A DNA stretch of 64,000 nucleotides from Pararhizobium capsulatum DSM 1112 (GTDB lineage: Bacteria > Pseudomonadota > Alphaproteobacteria > Rhizobiales > Rhizobiaceae): the NCBI RefSeq assembly GCF_030814475.1, contig NZ_JAUSVF010000001.1, positions 2,610,001 through 2,674,000 of the forward strand, given 5' to 3'. Within the stretch, counting starts at the first letter, position 1, and each line of letters starts with the position of its first letter. The notes under the pieces were generated by a model that did not search any database, was not told the DNA's origin, and worked only from the letters and a program-made list of their open reading frames with translations. The position numbers and the translations under genes were made by a program. This document shows positions 55,683 through 64,000 of this stretch, piece by piece.

Positions 55683-56566
55683 TCACGGGGCTCCGCAATC
55701 AGGGATTTGAAATCGAACAGCTTCGGGTCGAGCAGATGGGATGGATTGGTATGGCCGAGCGCCCGCAGCATCGTGTCCTTGCGGCCGGGCATGCGCCGTT
55801 CGATATCGGAGAGCATCGCCTTCATCGCATTGCGCTCCAGCCCGTCCTGCGAGCCGCAGAGATCACAAGGGATGATCGGGAACTCCATCGCGGCTGCAAA
55901 CTTGGCGAGATCGTCTTCGGCGGCATAGGCGAGCGGCCGTAGCACCATCAGGTCGCCCTCATCATTCAGCAGCTTCGCCGGCATCGTGGCGAGACGTCCG
56001 CCATGGAAGAAGTTCATGAAGAAGGTTTCGAGGATATCTTCGCGGTGATGGCCGAGAACCAGTGCATCGCAGCCCTCTTCGCGGGCAATACGATAGAGAT
56101 TACCACGGCGCAGGCGCGAACAGAGCGCGCAGTAGGTTCCGCCTGCCGGCACCTTCTCCTTCACGATTGAATAGGTATCGCGATACTCGATCCGGTGTTG
56201 CACGCCGATTGAGGCGAGGTATTCGGGAAGCACGTGTTTCGGAAAATTCGGCTGCCCCTGGTCGAGATTGCAGGCAATCAGTTCCACGGGAAGAAGGCCT
56301 CGCCACTTCAGATCCAGCAGCAACGCCAGGAGACTGTAGCTGTCCTTGCCACCGGAAACGCCGACCAGCCAGCGCCTCTGGCCGTTCAGCATGCCGAAGT
56401 CATCGATCGCCTGGCGCACCTGCCGCAACAACCGCTTGCGCAGTTTGTTGAAGGAAACCGAGGACGGCATCTTCTCGAAGAGCGGATGGGAAGCGCCATC
56501 GTCCTCTGCTTCGACGAACGGCTCAATGGCGGCGTCGAGCGCCGTTACGGGATCGGAAAGGTCCAT
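55679..56566 (-). CDS. ttcA: tRNA 2-thiocytidine synthase TtcA
   Basis: A 295-residue Fe-S-dependent tRNA thiolase (s2C32). It has the PP-loop '[17 protein letters not shown]' and cluster-binding CxxC pairs in '[14 protein letters not shown]' and '[19 protein letters not shown]'. The PP-loop motif and two CxxC make TtcA more likely than other PP-loop enzymes. Its need for a 4Fe-4S cluster links it to the suf operon biologically. It is co-transcribed with the overlapping phosphatase gene. Confidence 0.93.
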   Translation of the reverse strand: MDLSDPVTALDAAIEPFVEAEDDGASHPLFEKMPSSVSFNKLRKRLLRQVRQAIDDFGMLNGQRRWLVGVSGGKDSYSLLALLLDLKWRGLLPVELIACNLDQGQPNFPKHVLPEYLASIGVQHRIEYRDTYSIVKEKVPAGGTYCALCSRLRRGNLYRIAREEGCDALVLGHHREDILETFFMNFFHGGRLATMPAKLLNDEGDLMVLRPLAYAAEDDLAKFAAAMEFPIIPCDLCGSQDGLERNAMKAMLSDIERRMPGRKDTMLRALGHTNPSHLLDPKLFDFKSLIAEPRE

Positions 56567-56671
56567 GATCGTCTTCCGGACAATGCCCTCTGTGGGCGGA
56601 AAGTAGCATGCCCCTGCCCTTGCCCTGTGACAGCGGCAAGATCAAGGAAAAAGGCTCATACGCTGCGTTTA

Positions 56672-57616
56672 TCAAGCACCGAACACCGACCATCCCGTCC
56701 GGTTGGCCAGCATCTCCAGCGCTAGCGAACCCAGCAGCGAATTGCCGTTGTGATTGAGGCCTGGCGACCAGACGGCCACGGACGCTCGGCCGGGAGCGGC
56801 AACCAGAATGCCGCCGCCCACGCCACTCTTGCCGGGAAGACCGACCTTATAGGCAAACTCTCCCGAGCCGTCATAGTGGCCGCAGGTCAGCATCAGCGCG
56901 TTGATGCGCCGGGCCCGCTGGCGCGAGACGACCGAGTGTTTCGTCAGCGGATTGCTGCCACCGGCCGCGAGGAACAACCCCGCCTTGGCAAGCTGCCGGC
57001 AACTCAATGAAAGCGCGCACTGGTGAAAATAGACGCCCAGCACATGCTCGACTGGATGGTCAAGCTTCCCGAAGGAGCGCATGAAATTGGCCAGCGCGAA
57101 GTTCCGGTAACCAGTTGCGGCTTCCGAGCGGGCAACTTCGCCGTCTATGAGAATGTCTTCTTCGTCAGCGAGATAGCGCAGGAAACGCACGACCTCGCCG
57201 ATCGCTTCTTTAGGCGTATGTCCCGCAAGCACGAGGTCGGTTATCGCGATGGCGCCGGCATTGATGAAGGGATTGCGCGGAATCCCGTGCTCGTGCTCGA
57301 GCTGGACAATGGAATTGAAGGCGGAGCCGGACGGCTCTCGCCCGACGCGCGTCCAGATATTCTCGCCATGCTTACCAAGCGCCAGCGTCAGCGTGAACAC
57401 CTTCGATATGCTCTGGATGGAAAACGGAACGTCAGCATCGCCAACCATATGCACCGCGCCATCGACCGTCATGATCGCCATGCCGAACCGTTTGGGATCG
57501 ACGCGGGCGAGCTGCGGGATGTAGTCGGCCACCTTGCCCTCGCCCAGCCGCGGCGTTAGTTCGCGGTAGATGTCATCGAGGACGGCTTGCAGATCCAACG
57601 GCTGCGTATCGGGCAT
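56672..57616 (-). CDS. glsA: Glutaminase
   Basis: A 314-residue serine-dependent glutaminase (beta-lactamase-like fold). The ATG at 57614-57616 gives [20 protein letters not shown]. Active site S-x-x-K in '[16 protein letters not shown]' (S69/K72). Further conserved '[15 protein letters not shown]', '[11 protein letters not shown]' and '[25 protein letters not shown]'. It hydrolyses glutamine to glutamate and ammonia. The gene lies between ttcA and rpsD on the minus strand. A few longer in-frame codons upstream overlap the rpsD terminator and are rejected. Confidence 0.95.
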   Translation of the reverse strand: MPDTQPLDLQAVLDDIYRELTPRLGEGKVADYIPQLARVDPKRFGMAIMTVDGAVHMVGDADVPFSIQSISKVFTLTLALGKHGENIWTRVGREPSGSAFNSIVQLEHEHGIPRNPFINAGAIAITDLVLAGHTPKEAIGEVVRFLRYLADEEDILIDGEVARSEAATGYRNFALANFMRSFGKLDHPVEHVLGVYFHQCALSLSCRQLAKAGLFLAAGGSNPLTKHSVVSRQRARRINALMLTCGHYDGSGEFAYKVGLPGKSGVGGGILVAAPGRASVAVWSPGLNHNGNSLLGSLALEMLANRTGWSVFGA

Positions 57617-57651
57617 GATCGTGTCGTCTCCGCAAGGCATTCGAACATAAG

Positions 57652-57682
57652 AAAAAAGCCGCCCATTTCTGAGCGGCTTTTC
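57652..57682 (-). terminator. Intrinsic terminator of rpsD
   Basis: On the minus strand AAAAGCCGC ... GCGGCTTTTTTC (stem AGCCGC/GCGGCT, 57657-57662 with 57673-57678), ending in a T-run. It isolates rpsD from glsA. Confidence 0.85.
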
Positions 57683-57709
57683 CAAATTTCACAAGACTTG
57701 AAGCCCTGA

Positions 57710-58327
57710 TTAACGGGAATAGAATTCGACGACCAGGTTCGGTTCCATGATGACAGCGTAAGGAACGTCCGAGAGGGACGGAATACGTGCAAACGTGGCA
57801 ACCATCTTGTTGTGATCAACTTCGATGTATTCCGGAACGTCGCGTTCAGCCAGCGAAATCGACTCGAGAACCGAAACGAGCTGCTTGGACTTTTCGCGAA
57901 CTTCGATGACGTCGCCAGCCTTGCAGCGGTACGAACCGATGTTGACGCGAACGCCGTTGACCTTGACGTGGCCATGGTTGACGAACTGACGGGCAGCAAA
58001 GACCGTCGGTACGAACTTGGCGCGGTAGACGATCGCGTCGAGACGCGATTCGAGCAGACCGATCAGGTTTTCGGAAGTGTCACCCTTGCGACGGTTGGCT
58101 TCGTCGTAGATCGCGCGGAACTGCTTCTCGCGGATGTCGCCGTAGTAGCCCTTCAGCTTCTGCTTGGCGCGCAGCTGCACACCGAAGTCGGAAAGCTTGG
58201 ACTTGCGGCGCTGGCCGTGCTGGCCCGGGCCGTATTCGCGGCGGTTCACCGGGGACTTCGGACGGCCCCAGATGTTCTCGCCCATACGGCGGTCAATTTT
58301 GTACTTGGACGATTCGCGCTTGCTCAT
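57710..58327 (-). CDS. rpsD: 30S ribosomal protein S4
   Basis: A 205-residue S4, a primary 16S rRNA binder and 30S assembly protein. The ATG at 58325-58327 gives [20 protein letters not shown]; a longer frame upstream is rejected because it lacks similarity. The S4 domain is '[39 protein letters not shown]'. '[24 protein letters not shown]' is the usual N-terminal region. In this species it is a stand-alone gene with its own terminator, not in the alpha operon. Confidence 0.98.
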   Translation of the reverse strand: MSKRESSKYKIDRRMGENIWGRPKSPVNRREYGPGQHGQRRKSKLSDFGVQLRAKQKLKGYYGDIREKQFRAIYDEANRRKGDTSENLIGLLESRLDAIVYRAKFVPTVFAARQFVNHGHVKVNGVRVNIGSYRCKAGDVIEVREKSKQLVSVLESISLAERDVPEYIEVDHNKMVATFARIPSLSDVPYAVIMEPNLVVEFYSR

Positions 58328-58463
58328 CGCATTTCCTTTCAAAAAGTTGCACCGGTTTGTTTCCAAACCGGATGAAGGAAACACGCCCTCCTCTGAACCC
58401 GATTTTGCGAGCTCTGACAGGTTTCTCACATTACGCTAACGGAGAAGCCACGGGACATGTCAA

Positions 58464-58489
58464 ATAAAACACCGGGCGTTTCGGCCCGG
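58464..58489 (-). terminator. Terminator after the OmpA-domain gene
   Basis: On the minus strand CCGGGC-CGAAAC-GCCCGG (58472-58477 with 58484-58489) followed by TGTTTTATTT. It closes the OmpA/unknown gene operon and separates it from rpsD. Confidence 0.75.
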
Positions 58490-58557
58490 CGTTGTGGGCG
58501 TTGTTAAGGCCAATCGCCGGGAATGTCAATGCCAGACAAACGTATTTGTCCAAACCT

Positions 58558-59556
58558 TCACCGCGAGAGAAATATCTCGACACGCCGATTGAGGCGACGT
58601 GCATTCGTCAACTCGGCACCGGACAACCCCTTTTCCGCTACCAGCGGCTCGCTTACGCCGCGCCCCTCGGCCGAAATAGTCATAGGCTGCCCGCTGGGTT
58701 GCGCCAACATCCACGCCCTCACCGCGTCCGCCCGCTCGTGGGAAAGCTTTTGATTGTGATCTTCGCTACTTGTCTCGTCGGTATGGCCGACGATATGCAC
58801 CCGTCGCGCATGAAACGCCCCAATTCTCCGGAATTCCGCTGCGAGAACCGAAAGCGCATCCGGACGCAATTTTGCGCTATCGACCTCAAATAGTACCGTC
58901 GAGCCGATTTCTATCCGCGCTTCCGCCTGTCCCACCTCTGTCGCCAACGCGGACAGACCGCCAACAAAGCCGATACTCATTACAAAATAGAGCGTGAGAA
59001 GAATCGCACTTGCAAGAAAGAGCGACATTCGCGTCCATACGAAAGGTTCATTGCCGCCCGATCCATTGAAAAAGTCCTCAGGCGATCGCGGCAGCGGCCC
59101 TTGCGGCATGCGCTCTTCAGGCAAGTCCGCGAGATCGCCCTTCAGGACCTTCTTCGACAGGGGATCCAGCCAGAGGCCCTTGATGTGCCGCTCGCCGTCA
59201 AGGCCGGTAAAGGTCATGAAGTAGCTGAGAGTGACGTAAACGACCAGTGTGGCGAAGGCCGCAAAACAGGTTGTCAGCGCGACTGGCGTCAAATCCATGC
59301 CAATAGGGTCGCGTTGGTGATAGAGATAGATGGCGACGACCACAATGACGGACGCAATCATTGCCCACCACTCCGCAAAGCGCCGCGCCTTCGCGTCAAA
59401 TGGCGGACTGAAATTCCAGGCGCGGAAAAGAAGCGTGAAGAGCAGGATACCGGTCGCGATGACTGCAAGCACGGTCGTGACAACACTTCGGAATGGACCC
59501 ACGCTGTTCAGCGCATTTCCAACGTCTCCAAGGATTCCGATAAGCCAGCCCAGCAT
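58558..59556 (-). CDS. Inner-membrane protein with C-terminal OmpA peptidoglycan-binding domain
   Basis: A 332-residue protein (ATG at 59554-59556, MLGWLIGILGDVGNALNSVG; GGAGCG upstream). Three membrane segments lie at about 22-45, 58-75 and 85-110, a soluble stretch at 110-165 ('KGLWLDPLSKKVLKGDLADLPEERMPQG'), and a fourth segment at about 170-195. The OmpA/MotB-like domain follows: 'GSTVLFEVDSAKLRPDALSVLAAEFRRIG', 'VHIVGHTDETSS', 'NQKLSHERADAVRAWML' and 'NRRVEIFLS'. The multi-helix N-terminus fused to OmpA is not a standard Pal or MotB. It starts 10 bases after the stop of the unknown 263-residue gene, so both work together. Function unknown, possibly anchoring an envelope machine to the cell wall. 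Confidence 0.8.
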   Translation of the reverse strand: MLGWLIGILGDVGNALNSVGPFRSVVTTVLAVIATGILLFTLLFRAWNFSPPFDAKARRFAEWWAMIASVIVVVAIYLYHQRDPIGMDLTPVALTTCFAAFATLVVYVTLSYFMTFTGLDGERHIKGLWLDPLSKKVLKGDLADLPEERMPQGPLPRSPEDFFNGSGGNEPFVWTRMSLFLASAILLTLYFVMSIGFVGGLSALATEVGQAEARIEIGSTVLFEVDSAKLRPDALSVLAAEFRRIGAFHARRVHIVGHTDETSSEDHNQKLSHERADAVRAWMLAQPSGQPMTISAEGRGVSEPLVAEKGLSGAELTNARRLNRRVEIFLSR

Positions 59557-59566
59557 CGTCGCTCCG

Positions 59567-60358
59567 CTAGAATAGAGTAGCCGCCGAGCTTGTTCGTTTC
59601 CAGGAAACTTCGTGTGTTCCGGTATCGACGACCGCCGGCGGCGTGGCCTTGCGAAAGGTCCAGTAACCGCAATCGAGATTCTGACTGATGCTTCCCGAGG
59701 CATCCGTGCGGCCAAGCACGGTCCAATGCGTGCGATGTTGGAAAGTGCCGTCAACGACCACGGACGCAGATGCTGTGCTGAGGGTAAAAAAGATGGACCT
59801 GCTGCCGCTGCCCGCCATTCGAAAGCTGGCCGCAGCCAGTTCCACAGACGCCCCGAACAACGAATAGACGCCGTATATGGCATCATCTATGTCCGCGACC
59901 AGAAACAGAAACGGGGATCGGTCGATGAGTGCGATCACTTCGGCCCGCCCGAGTTCGGCGGGAATGATCGCTTGGTTATCGAACAGCCAGGGTTGTGGCG
60001 CAGTAAAATCAAACAGCGGCCGACTACGACGGTATGTCTTTGGCGTGCCGTCGGGAACAAAAACAGGGACGCCATCAAGATCCCACTTGCGGCAGAGATC
60101 AAGAACAGCCTCGATCCGTGCGACTTCCGATATCAACCATGTCTTCAAGAATTCCGGGGCATTCTCCTCAATCGGAAGGTCCCGGGCCTCTTCAAATCCC
60201 AAAGAACGGTAGATCTCCCGTAACAAATCCTGGAGAACTTGCGGCAGTTGATCAAACGGCAAGTCGCGTGGCAATTGATCGATCGGCAAACGCCATCGCT
60301 CAGTCCCTAGCTTGCGCAGCCTTTGTCCAAGGTCTTCGGTGCCTGCCTCGACGAACAT
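59567..60358 (-). CDS. Unrecognised protein, operon partner of the OmpA protein
   Basis: 263 residues from the ATG at 60356-60358. I recognise no family. The N-terminal third is helical and charged ('DLPFDQLPQVLQDLLREIYRSLGF', 'FLKTWLISEVARIEAVLDLCRKW'). The remainder looks beta-rich ('VPVFVPDGTPKTY', 'SPFLFLVADIDDAIYGVYSLFG', 'SRSIFFTLSTASASVVVDGTFQHRTHWTVLG') and ends 'HEVSWKRTSSAATLF'. No signal peptide is visible from this start. A run of nine C (GGGGGGGGG in the coding sense) at about 60366-60374 lies just upstream of the ATG and could serve as ribosome site or as a slippery tract that changes the start. An in-frame extension to 60436 is possible. It is coupled to the OmpA gene by a 10-base gap. 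Confidence 0.65.
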   Translation of the reverse strand: MFVEAGTEDLGQRLRKLGTERWRLPIDQLPRDLPFDQLPQVLQDLLREIYRSLGFEEARDLPIEENAPEFLKTWLISEVARIEAVLDLCRKWDLDGVPVFVPDGTPKTYRRSRPLFDFTAPQPWLFDNQAIIPAELGRAEVIALIDRSPFLFLVADIDDAIYGVYSLFGASVELAAASFRMAGSGSRSIFFTLSTASASVVVDGTFQHRTHWTVLGRTDASGSISQNLDCGYWTFRKATPPAVVDTGTHEVSWKRTSSAATLF

Positions 60359-60465
60359 GCCTGCGCCCCCCCCCGAACGTTTTACAAACGGCCAGGATGA
60401 CTTCGCCACAAAGTGGCCGCCTTGCCAAGGGTGCAACTGGGATATTTAAATGGATTTGCGACGCT

Positions 60466-61968
60466 TTATTCAGCATCCACTGAAATACCAACCGCATTCG
60501 GATCGCCCGGCGCGGTCTCGGCCTGAAGGTCGGGGAACGCGACGATGCGCTTGCCGGAAAAGTCGCTGTGAACGACAATCAGCCCCTGCTCCTCGAAATA
60601 GCCGAGCAGGCGACGGGCGCGACGGGCGGAATGGGTGCCATAGGCGCGGGCGATCATTGCGTCTGAGGGGCAGATGAGGCTGCGAAGGGCCGATTGCGCC
60701 ACCAGCAGAAAAACGCCCTGGAGATCGTCTGTGACATTCCGCGACAGATCGAGCGCGGCTTTCCAGGCCTCGGTGGCGGCGGTCTCGCCATCCACGCCGG
60801 AGCGGGCAACAGCCATCTTGCGACGAAAAGCACTGAGCGAGAGCGGAGCACCAGGAACGCGACGGATGCGGCAACGGACGAGGAAGTCCTGGAACAATTC
60901 CGCATCTGCCCGGAAAGCTGCATTGGGATTTTCGAGAATTTCACCGAGCAGCCCGTCGAGAAGCGCCTCACGCTCTTCGGCAGGCATCTCCGGCACGGGC
61001 GCTCGTGGTTCGCTCGCCATCACCGGTTCCGGTCTCGGCCGCGAGAGCTCGGCGAGGATATCGGCCGCCGGACGCGGTTGCGCGCTCGGGCGTCGCACGA
61101 TCGGACGAACCAATTCGTCCGGGTCCGGGGTGAAGATCAGATCTTCCACGTCGACCACCGCTTCCGGCAGCGGCGTCAGCTTCGGGCTTGTAGAGCGTGC
61201 GGAGGTCTCTACAGCGCCGATCGTCACCGGCAGCGGTCGGCGTGACAAAGCCGGCCCGAGTGCGACGAAGGACCCGCGCTTCAGATCGCGGAACATCTCC
61301 GCCGTGCGGCGATCCATACCGAGCAGGTCGGCGGCGCGCGCCATGTCGATGTCGAGGAAGGTGCGTCCCATCAGGAAATTGGAGGCTTCCGCCGCGACGT
61401 TCTTGGCAAGCTTGGCCAGACGTTGCGTCGCGATCACGCCCGCCAGCCCGCGTTTACGGCCACGGCACATCAGGTTCGTCATCGCACCGAGAGAGACCTT
61501 GCGCGCCTCTTCCGACACATCTCCGGCAACAGACGGCGCGAACATCTGCGCTTCGTCAACCACGACCAGAACCGGATACCAGAACTCGCGATCCGCATCG
61601 AACATAGCATTGAGGAAGATGCCGGCATTGCGCATCTGCAGCTCGACATCCAGCCCTTCGAGCGAGAGCACGCATGAAACCCGGTGCTGGCGGATCCGGT
61701 TGGCAATTCCGATCAGCTCGGCTTCGGTGCGCTCGCCGTCGATGACGACATGACCGAATTTGTCGGCAAGCGTAACGAAATCACCTTCGGGATCGATGAT
61801 GCACTGCTGCACCCACGGGGCGGATTGTTCGAGAAGACGACGCAGGAGATGCGATTTTCCGGAGCCGGAATTGCCCTGGACCAGAAGGCGCGTCGCCAGA
61901 AGCTCTTCGATATCGAGGGGAACGTTGTCTCCATTGGAGGTCGTTCCCATGTCGATGCCGACTTTCAT
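60466..61968 (-). CDS. HerA/DUF87-type ATPase
   Basis: A 500-residue HerA-like P-loop ATPase. It starts MKVGIDMGTTSNGDNVPLDI. Walker A is 'QGNSGSGKSHLLRRLL' (residues 32-39), Walker B 'PVLVVVDEAQMFAPS' (Asp138-Glu139), and a sensor-like 'GRKRGLAGVIATQRLAKLAKNVAAEASNFLMGRTF' segment follows. The central portion (about 260-340) is Pro-rich and low in structure. The C-terminal part may be a winged-helix domain ('ARAYGTHSARRARRLLGYFEEQGLIVVHSD'). This type is common in alphaproteobacteria, with DNA-pumping or prophage-like roles suspected. A nuclease partner (NurA) is not adjacent. The gene lies 107 bases from the unknown gene. Confidence 0.85.
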   Translation of the reverse strand: MKVGIDMGTTSNGDNVPLDIEELLATRLLVQGNSGSGKSHLLRRLLEQSAPWVQQCIIDPEGDFVTLADKFGHVVIDGERTEAELIGIANRIRQHRVSCVLSLEGLDVELQMRNAGIFLNAMFDADREFWYPVLVVVDEAQMFAPSVAGDVSEEARKVSLGAMTNLMCRGRKRGLAGVIATQRLAKLAKNVAAEASNFLMGRTFLDIDMARAADLLGMDRRTAEMFRDLKRGSFVALGPALSRRPLPVTIGAVETSARSTSPKLTPLPEAVVDVEDLIFTPDPDELVRPIVRRPSAQPRPAADILAELSRPRPEPVMASEPRAPVPEMPAEEREALLDGLLGEILENPNAAFRADAELFQDFLVRCRIRRVPGAPLSLSAFRRKMAVARSGVDGETAATEAWKAALDLSRNVTDDLQGVFLLVAQSALRSLICPSDAMIARAYGTHSARRARRLLGYFEEQGLIVVHSDFSGKRIVAFPDLQAETAPGDPNAVGISVDAE

Positions 61969-62092
61969 GTCTACCTCGTTCTGTAATGCCTGGAATCGAA
62001 AGGCGCCGCCACGCCTCGAAGGCGAGCCTTACCACGTTTTCTTGACCGTGCGCGGCGCAAGGCAAGAAACCCACAGGTTAGAAGCTCTTTGT

Positions 62093-62890
62093 TTACCGTA
62101 CCGTCAGCCCGAAACCCTGCATCAACCGACGGGTTGAAAAATCCGGGGCGCCGGACGTGAAGATCGCCGGGTCCTCGCCGATCAACGGCTCGAAACCTTC
62201 CGTCCCCGGCACAAGCCGCCGTGCCTGCCGGGCAATCGCTTCAGCCGGGTCGAGCCAGTCGACCGGCCAGGGCGCAAGCCGGCGGAACACATTGGCCATA
62301 AATGGATAATGCGTGCAGGCCAGGACGACAATATCGGTCTTGGCGCCATCCTGCTCTGTGAAGCAGGGGCCGATTTCGGCAAGCACGTCCACATCTTCAA
62401 CCGCTTCTCCACGAATATAGCTTTCCGCCATGCGCGCCAAATTCTGCGAGCCGACAAGCGTAACGTGACATTGCGAGGCGAAGGATTGAATGAGGTCGCG
62501 CGTATAGGCCCGCTTGACCGTGCCAGGGGTTGCCAGAACGGAAACGAGCCCGGAACGTGTCCGCTCGGCAGCTGGTTTTATGGCCGGCACCGTGCCGACG
62601 AAACGCATATCCGGGAACGCAGCCCGCAGATCGGCGCCAACCAGCGTAAAGGCCGTGTTGCAGGCGATCACGCAGATTTCGGGATCGTGCTCGGCAAGCA
62701 GCTTTGCAAACAGCGCGACGATCCGCTCCTTCAAAGCGGCCTCCTCCCAGCCGCCATAGGGGAAACCCGCATCATCGGCGACATAGATGAAATGCCGCTC
62801 GGGCATCAGCACACGCGCCTCGCGCAACACGGTCAGGCCGCCAATGCCGCTATCAAAGACGAGGATGGGTTTCAGGTCAGCTATCGTCAC
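62093..62890 (-). CDS. murI: Glutamate racemase
   Basis: A 265-residue racemase supplying D-glutamate for peptidoglycan. The best start is unclear: GTG at 62888-62890 ([20 protein letters not shown]) is most compact; a longer ATG at 62926 has no ribosome site and overlaps trmJ more deeply. The two catalytic cysteines are in '[14 protein letters not shown]' and '[15 protein letters not shown]'. '[16 protein letters not shown]' and '[15 protein letters not shown]' are also typical. It overlaps the trmJ stop and is co-transcribed with it. Confidence 0.93.
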   Translation of the reverse strand: MTIADLKPILVFDSGIGGLTVLREARVLMPERHFIYVADDAGFPYGGWEEAALKERIVALFAKLLAEHDPEICVIACNTAFTLVGADLRAAFPDMRFVGTVPAIKPAAERTRSGLVSVLATPGTVKRAYTRDLIQSFASQCHVTLVGSQNLARMAESYIRGEAVEDVDVLAEIGPCFTEQDGAKTDIVVLACTHYPFMANVFRRLAPWPVDWLDPAEAIARQARRLVPGTEGFEPLIGEDPAIFTSGAPDFSTRRLMQGFGLTVR

Positions 62891-63728
62891 CGGGTTCTTC
62901 AATCTGCTGCTCGGTAGAGCGGACATTCTGGCGGGAATCGGCCGGTGCTCCCGCCCCGCGCGGCGCTTCGCGGGTAAACCGGTCGAGAGAGGATATGATG
63001 CCGCGAACCAGCCGGATCTCTGATCCCGTAAAGCTCGGCCGCGTCAGCACGGCACGCAGGTTGTCGATCAATTTCGGCTTTTTAGCGATGGGCCTGAAAT
63101 AGCCGCGAGCCTCCAGCGCATCCTCGACATGGTCGAAGAGCCCCTGCAATTCATCCTTGGTGGCGGGCACCTGCGGCAGGGCTTGGAAGGATGTCTGCTC
63201 AAGCGATTCCATGCTTGTCTTCATCCACTCATAGGACATGAGCAGCACCGCCTGCGCCAGATTGAGCGAGGCAAAGGCAGGATTGACGGGAAAGGTCACG
63301 ATCTCGTCGGCGAGTGCCACTTCCTCGTTGGTGAGGCCAGTGCGCTCGCGACCGAAAAGAATACCGGTGGCCTCACCAGCCTTGAAACGTGTCCGCAGGG
63401 TCTCCGTCGCCACGACTGGTGAGCGAACAGGCTTGTAGCCGTAGCGATCCCGCGCCGTCGTCGCATAGACGAAGTTGAGGTCGGCAATGGCTTCCTCTGT
63501 CGTATCGTAGACCTTGGCATTGTCAATCACATGATCGGCGCGGCTTGCGGCCGATTTCGCCTTTTCGCTCGGCCAACCATCCCGCGGATTGACGAGGCGC
63601 AGTTCGGAAAGCCCGAAATTGGCCATGGCGCGCGCCACCATGCCGATGTTCTCGCCGAGCTGGGGATGAACGAGAATGATCGCCGGTCCTTCGGTGATCA
63701 GTTCGCGCCCGCTGTGTGTGCCTGCCAT
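62877..63728 (-). CDS. trmJ: tRNA (cytidine/uridine-2'-O-)-methyltransferase TrmJ-like
   Basis: A 283-residue SPOUT-class RNA methyltransferase. It starts [25 protein letters not shown] motif 1 is '[28 protein letters not shown]', motif 2 '[20 protein letters not shown]' and motif 3 '[23 protein letters not shown]', together the TrmJ/LasT pattern. The C-terminal 60 residues, rich in Arg/Gly, are probably a non-conserved tail. The gene overlaps murI by 14 bases. The target in tRNA is likely position 32, but this is not shown by the sequence. Confidence 0.9.
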   Translation of the reverse strand: MAGTHSGRELITEGPAIILVHPQLGENIGMVARAMANFGLSELRLVNPRDGWPSEKAKSAASRADHVIDNAKVYDTTEEAIADLNFVYATTARDRYGYKPVRSPVVATETLRTRFKAGEATGILFGRERTGLTNEEVALADEIVTFPVNPAFASLNLAQAVLLMSYEWMKTSMESLEQTSFQALPQVPATKDELQGLFDHVEDALEARGYFRPIAKKPKLIDNLRAVLTRPSFTGSEIRLVRGIISSLDRFTREAPRGAGAPADSRQNVRSTEQQIEEPGDDS

Positions 63729-63805
63729 TCCGTCTAGCCTTCAATCTGTGTTTCGCGCTTCCCTCGCATAAATGCGGCCTTTTTGAAAGCAGTTGAGCAA
63801 ATACG

Positions 63806-64000
63806 TTACTGCCCGTCCTGTTCCGCGATCGCACGCAGCTCTTCTTTCACTGAACCGGCAGCGCGCGTAATATCATCGATAACCGGGTGGCCTCTTTCTT
63901 GCTTGACCATGAAATGCAGCTCCGTTGGCTTCCAATCCGCGTCGCGCTCGCCCAGGCAATGGGTGTTGTCGAAGGTGACGCGGACATCAGCCGTTCCATC
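63806..64000 (-). CDS. Unknown protein, C-terminal part only
   Basis: The last 64 codons of a minus-strand gene whose start is beyond the window. The visible end reads 'DGTADVRVTFDNTHCLGERD' and 'VKQERGHPVIDDITRAAGSV', ending at TAA 63806-63808 with 'ELRAIAEQDGQ'. The composition suggests a soluble, perhaps exported protein. I do not assign a family. It is transcribed in the same direction as trmJ, 77 bases upstream of it. Confidence 0.6.
   Translation of the reverse strand, partial: DGTADVRVTFDNTHCLGERDADWKPTELHFMVKQERGHPVIDDITRAAGSVKEELRAIAEQDGQ

Overview
The window looks like a chromosomal core segment of a member of the Rhizobiaceae (Agrobacterium/Rhizobium-like alphaproteobacterium). 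The support is a G+C-rich sequence, a sufS2-B-C-D-S1-X-A iron-sulfur operon with an Irr-type operator, a LexA gene with an alphaproteobacterial GTTC-N7-GTTC SOS box (read on the minus strand), an EcfG/RpoE2-type general-stress promoter, two RIME-like palindromic repeats, and protein sequences that read as rhizobial. I ran no searches. All family calls come from reading motifs and recalled family sequences.

Layout. 1-971: end of a YcnI-like copper protein and a DUF2946-like protein, both minus. 1205-5819: tandem glycine riboswitch followed by gcvT-gcvH-gcvP. 5829-8220: hairpin, single-domain response regulator and PAS histidine kinase (minus). 8324-15352: the suf Fe-S assembly operon (minus), with candidate iron-responsive operators in the divergent promoter region shared with an alpha/beta hydrolase (15575-16252). 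16260-18868: RIME-like repeat, a diguanylate cyclase and anmK (minus). 19021-20274: tyrS, facing a large AsmA-like protein (20315-23710, minus). 24040-26797: Bcp peroxiredoxin, DUF455 ferritin-like protein and an M23 peptidase. 26973-28553: DEAD-box RNA helicase. 28684-30968: two very small proteins, lexA, tRNA-Cys and a stress-promoter-driven small membrane protein with a premature stop. 31055-35304: flavin reductase, substrate-binding protein, P1 peptidase, rpe, a truncated DUF2259 remnant and a membrane protein. 35385-37138: purB and a PilZ protein. 37140-38622: a RIME-like palindrome directly abutted by an IS110-family (IS1111-type) insertion sequence. 38627-42915: DUF2189 membrane protein, RBBP9-like hydrolase and a large PAS-GGDEF-EAL protein. 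42977-50905: DUF1476 protein, purC-purS-orf85-purQ, a lipoprotein, arsC, DUF1127, a MocR-type regulator and purL. 50925-51894: bolA, a small basic protein and a monothiol glutaredoxin. 52229-54796: two tandem MFS drug exporters. 54858-58327: inositol monophosphatase, ttcA, glsA and rpsD (minus). 58558-61968: an OmpA-domain membrane protein, an unrecognised protein and a HerA/DUF87 ATPase (minus). 62093-64000: murI, trmJ and the end of an unknown gene (minus).

Themes. Three systems dominate: glycine cleavage under riboswitch control, Fe-S cluster assembly with bolA/grxD as likely functional partners further along, and de novo purine synthesis (purB, purC, purS, purQ, purL, with GcvTHP and Rpe feeding C1 units and pentoses). 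The places with least explanation are the 58.5-60.5 kb pair of membrane OmpA protein and unknown protein, the 3' non-coding end of the IS (candidate bridge RNA), the coiled-coil ORF inside the purS-purQ operon, and the basic ORF between bolA and grxD.
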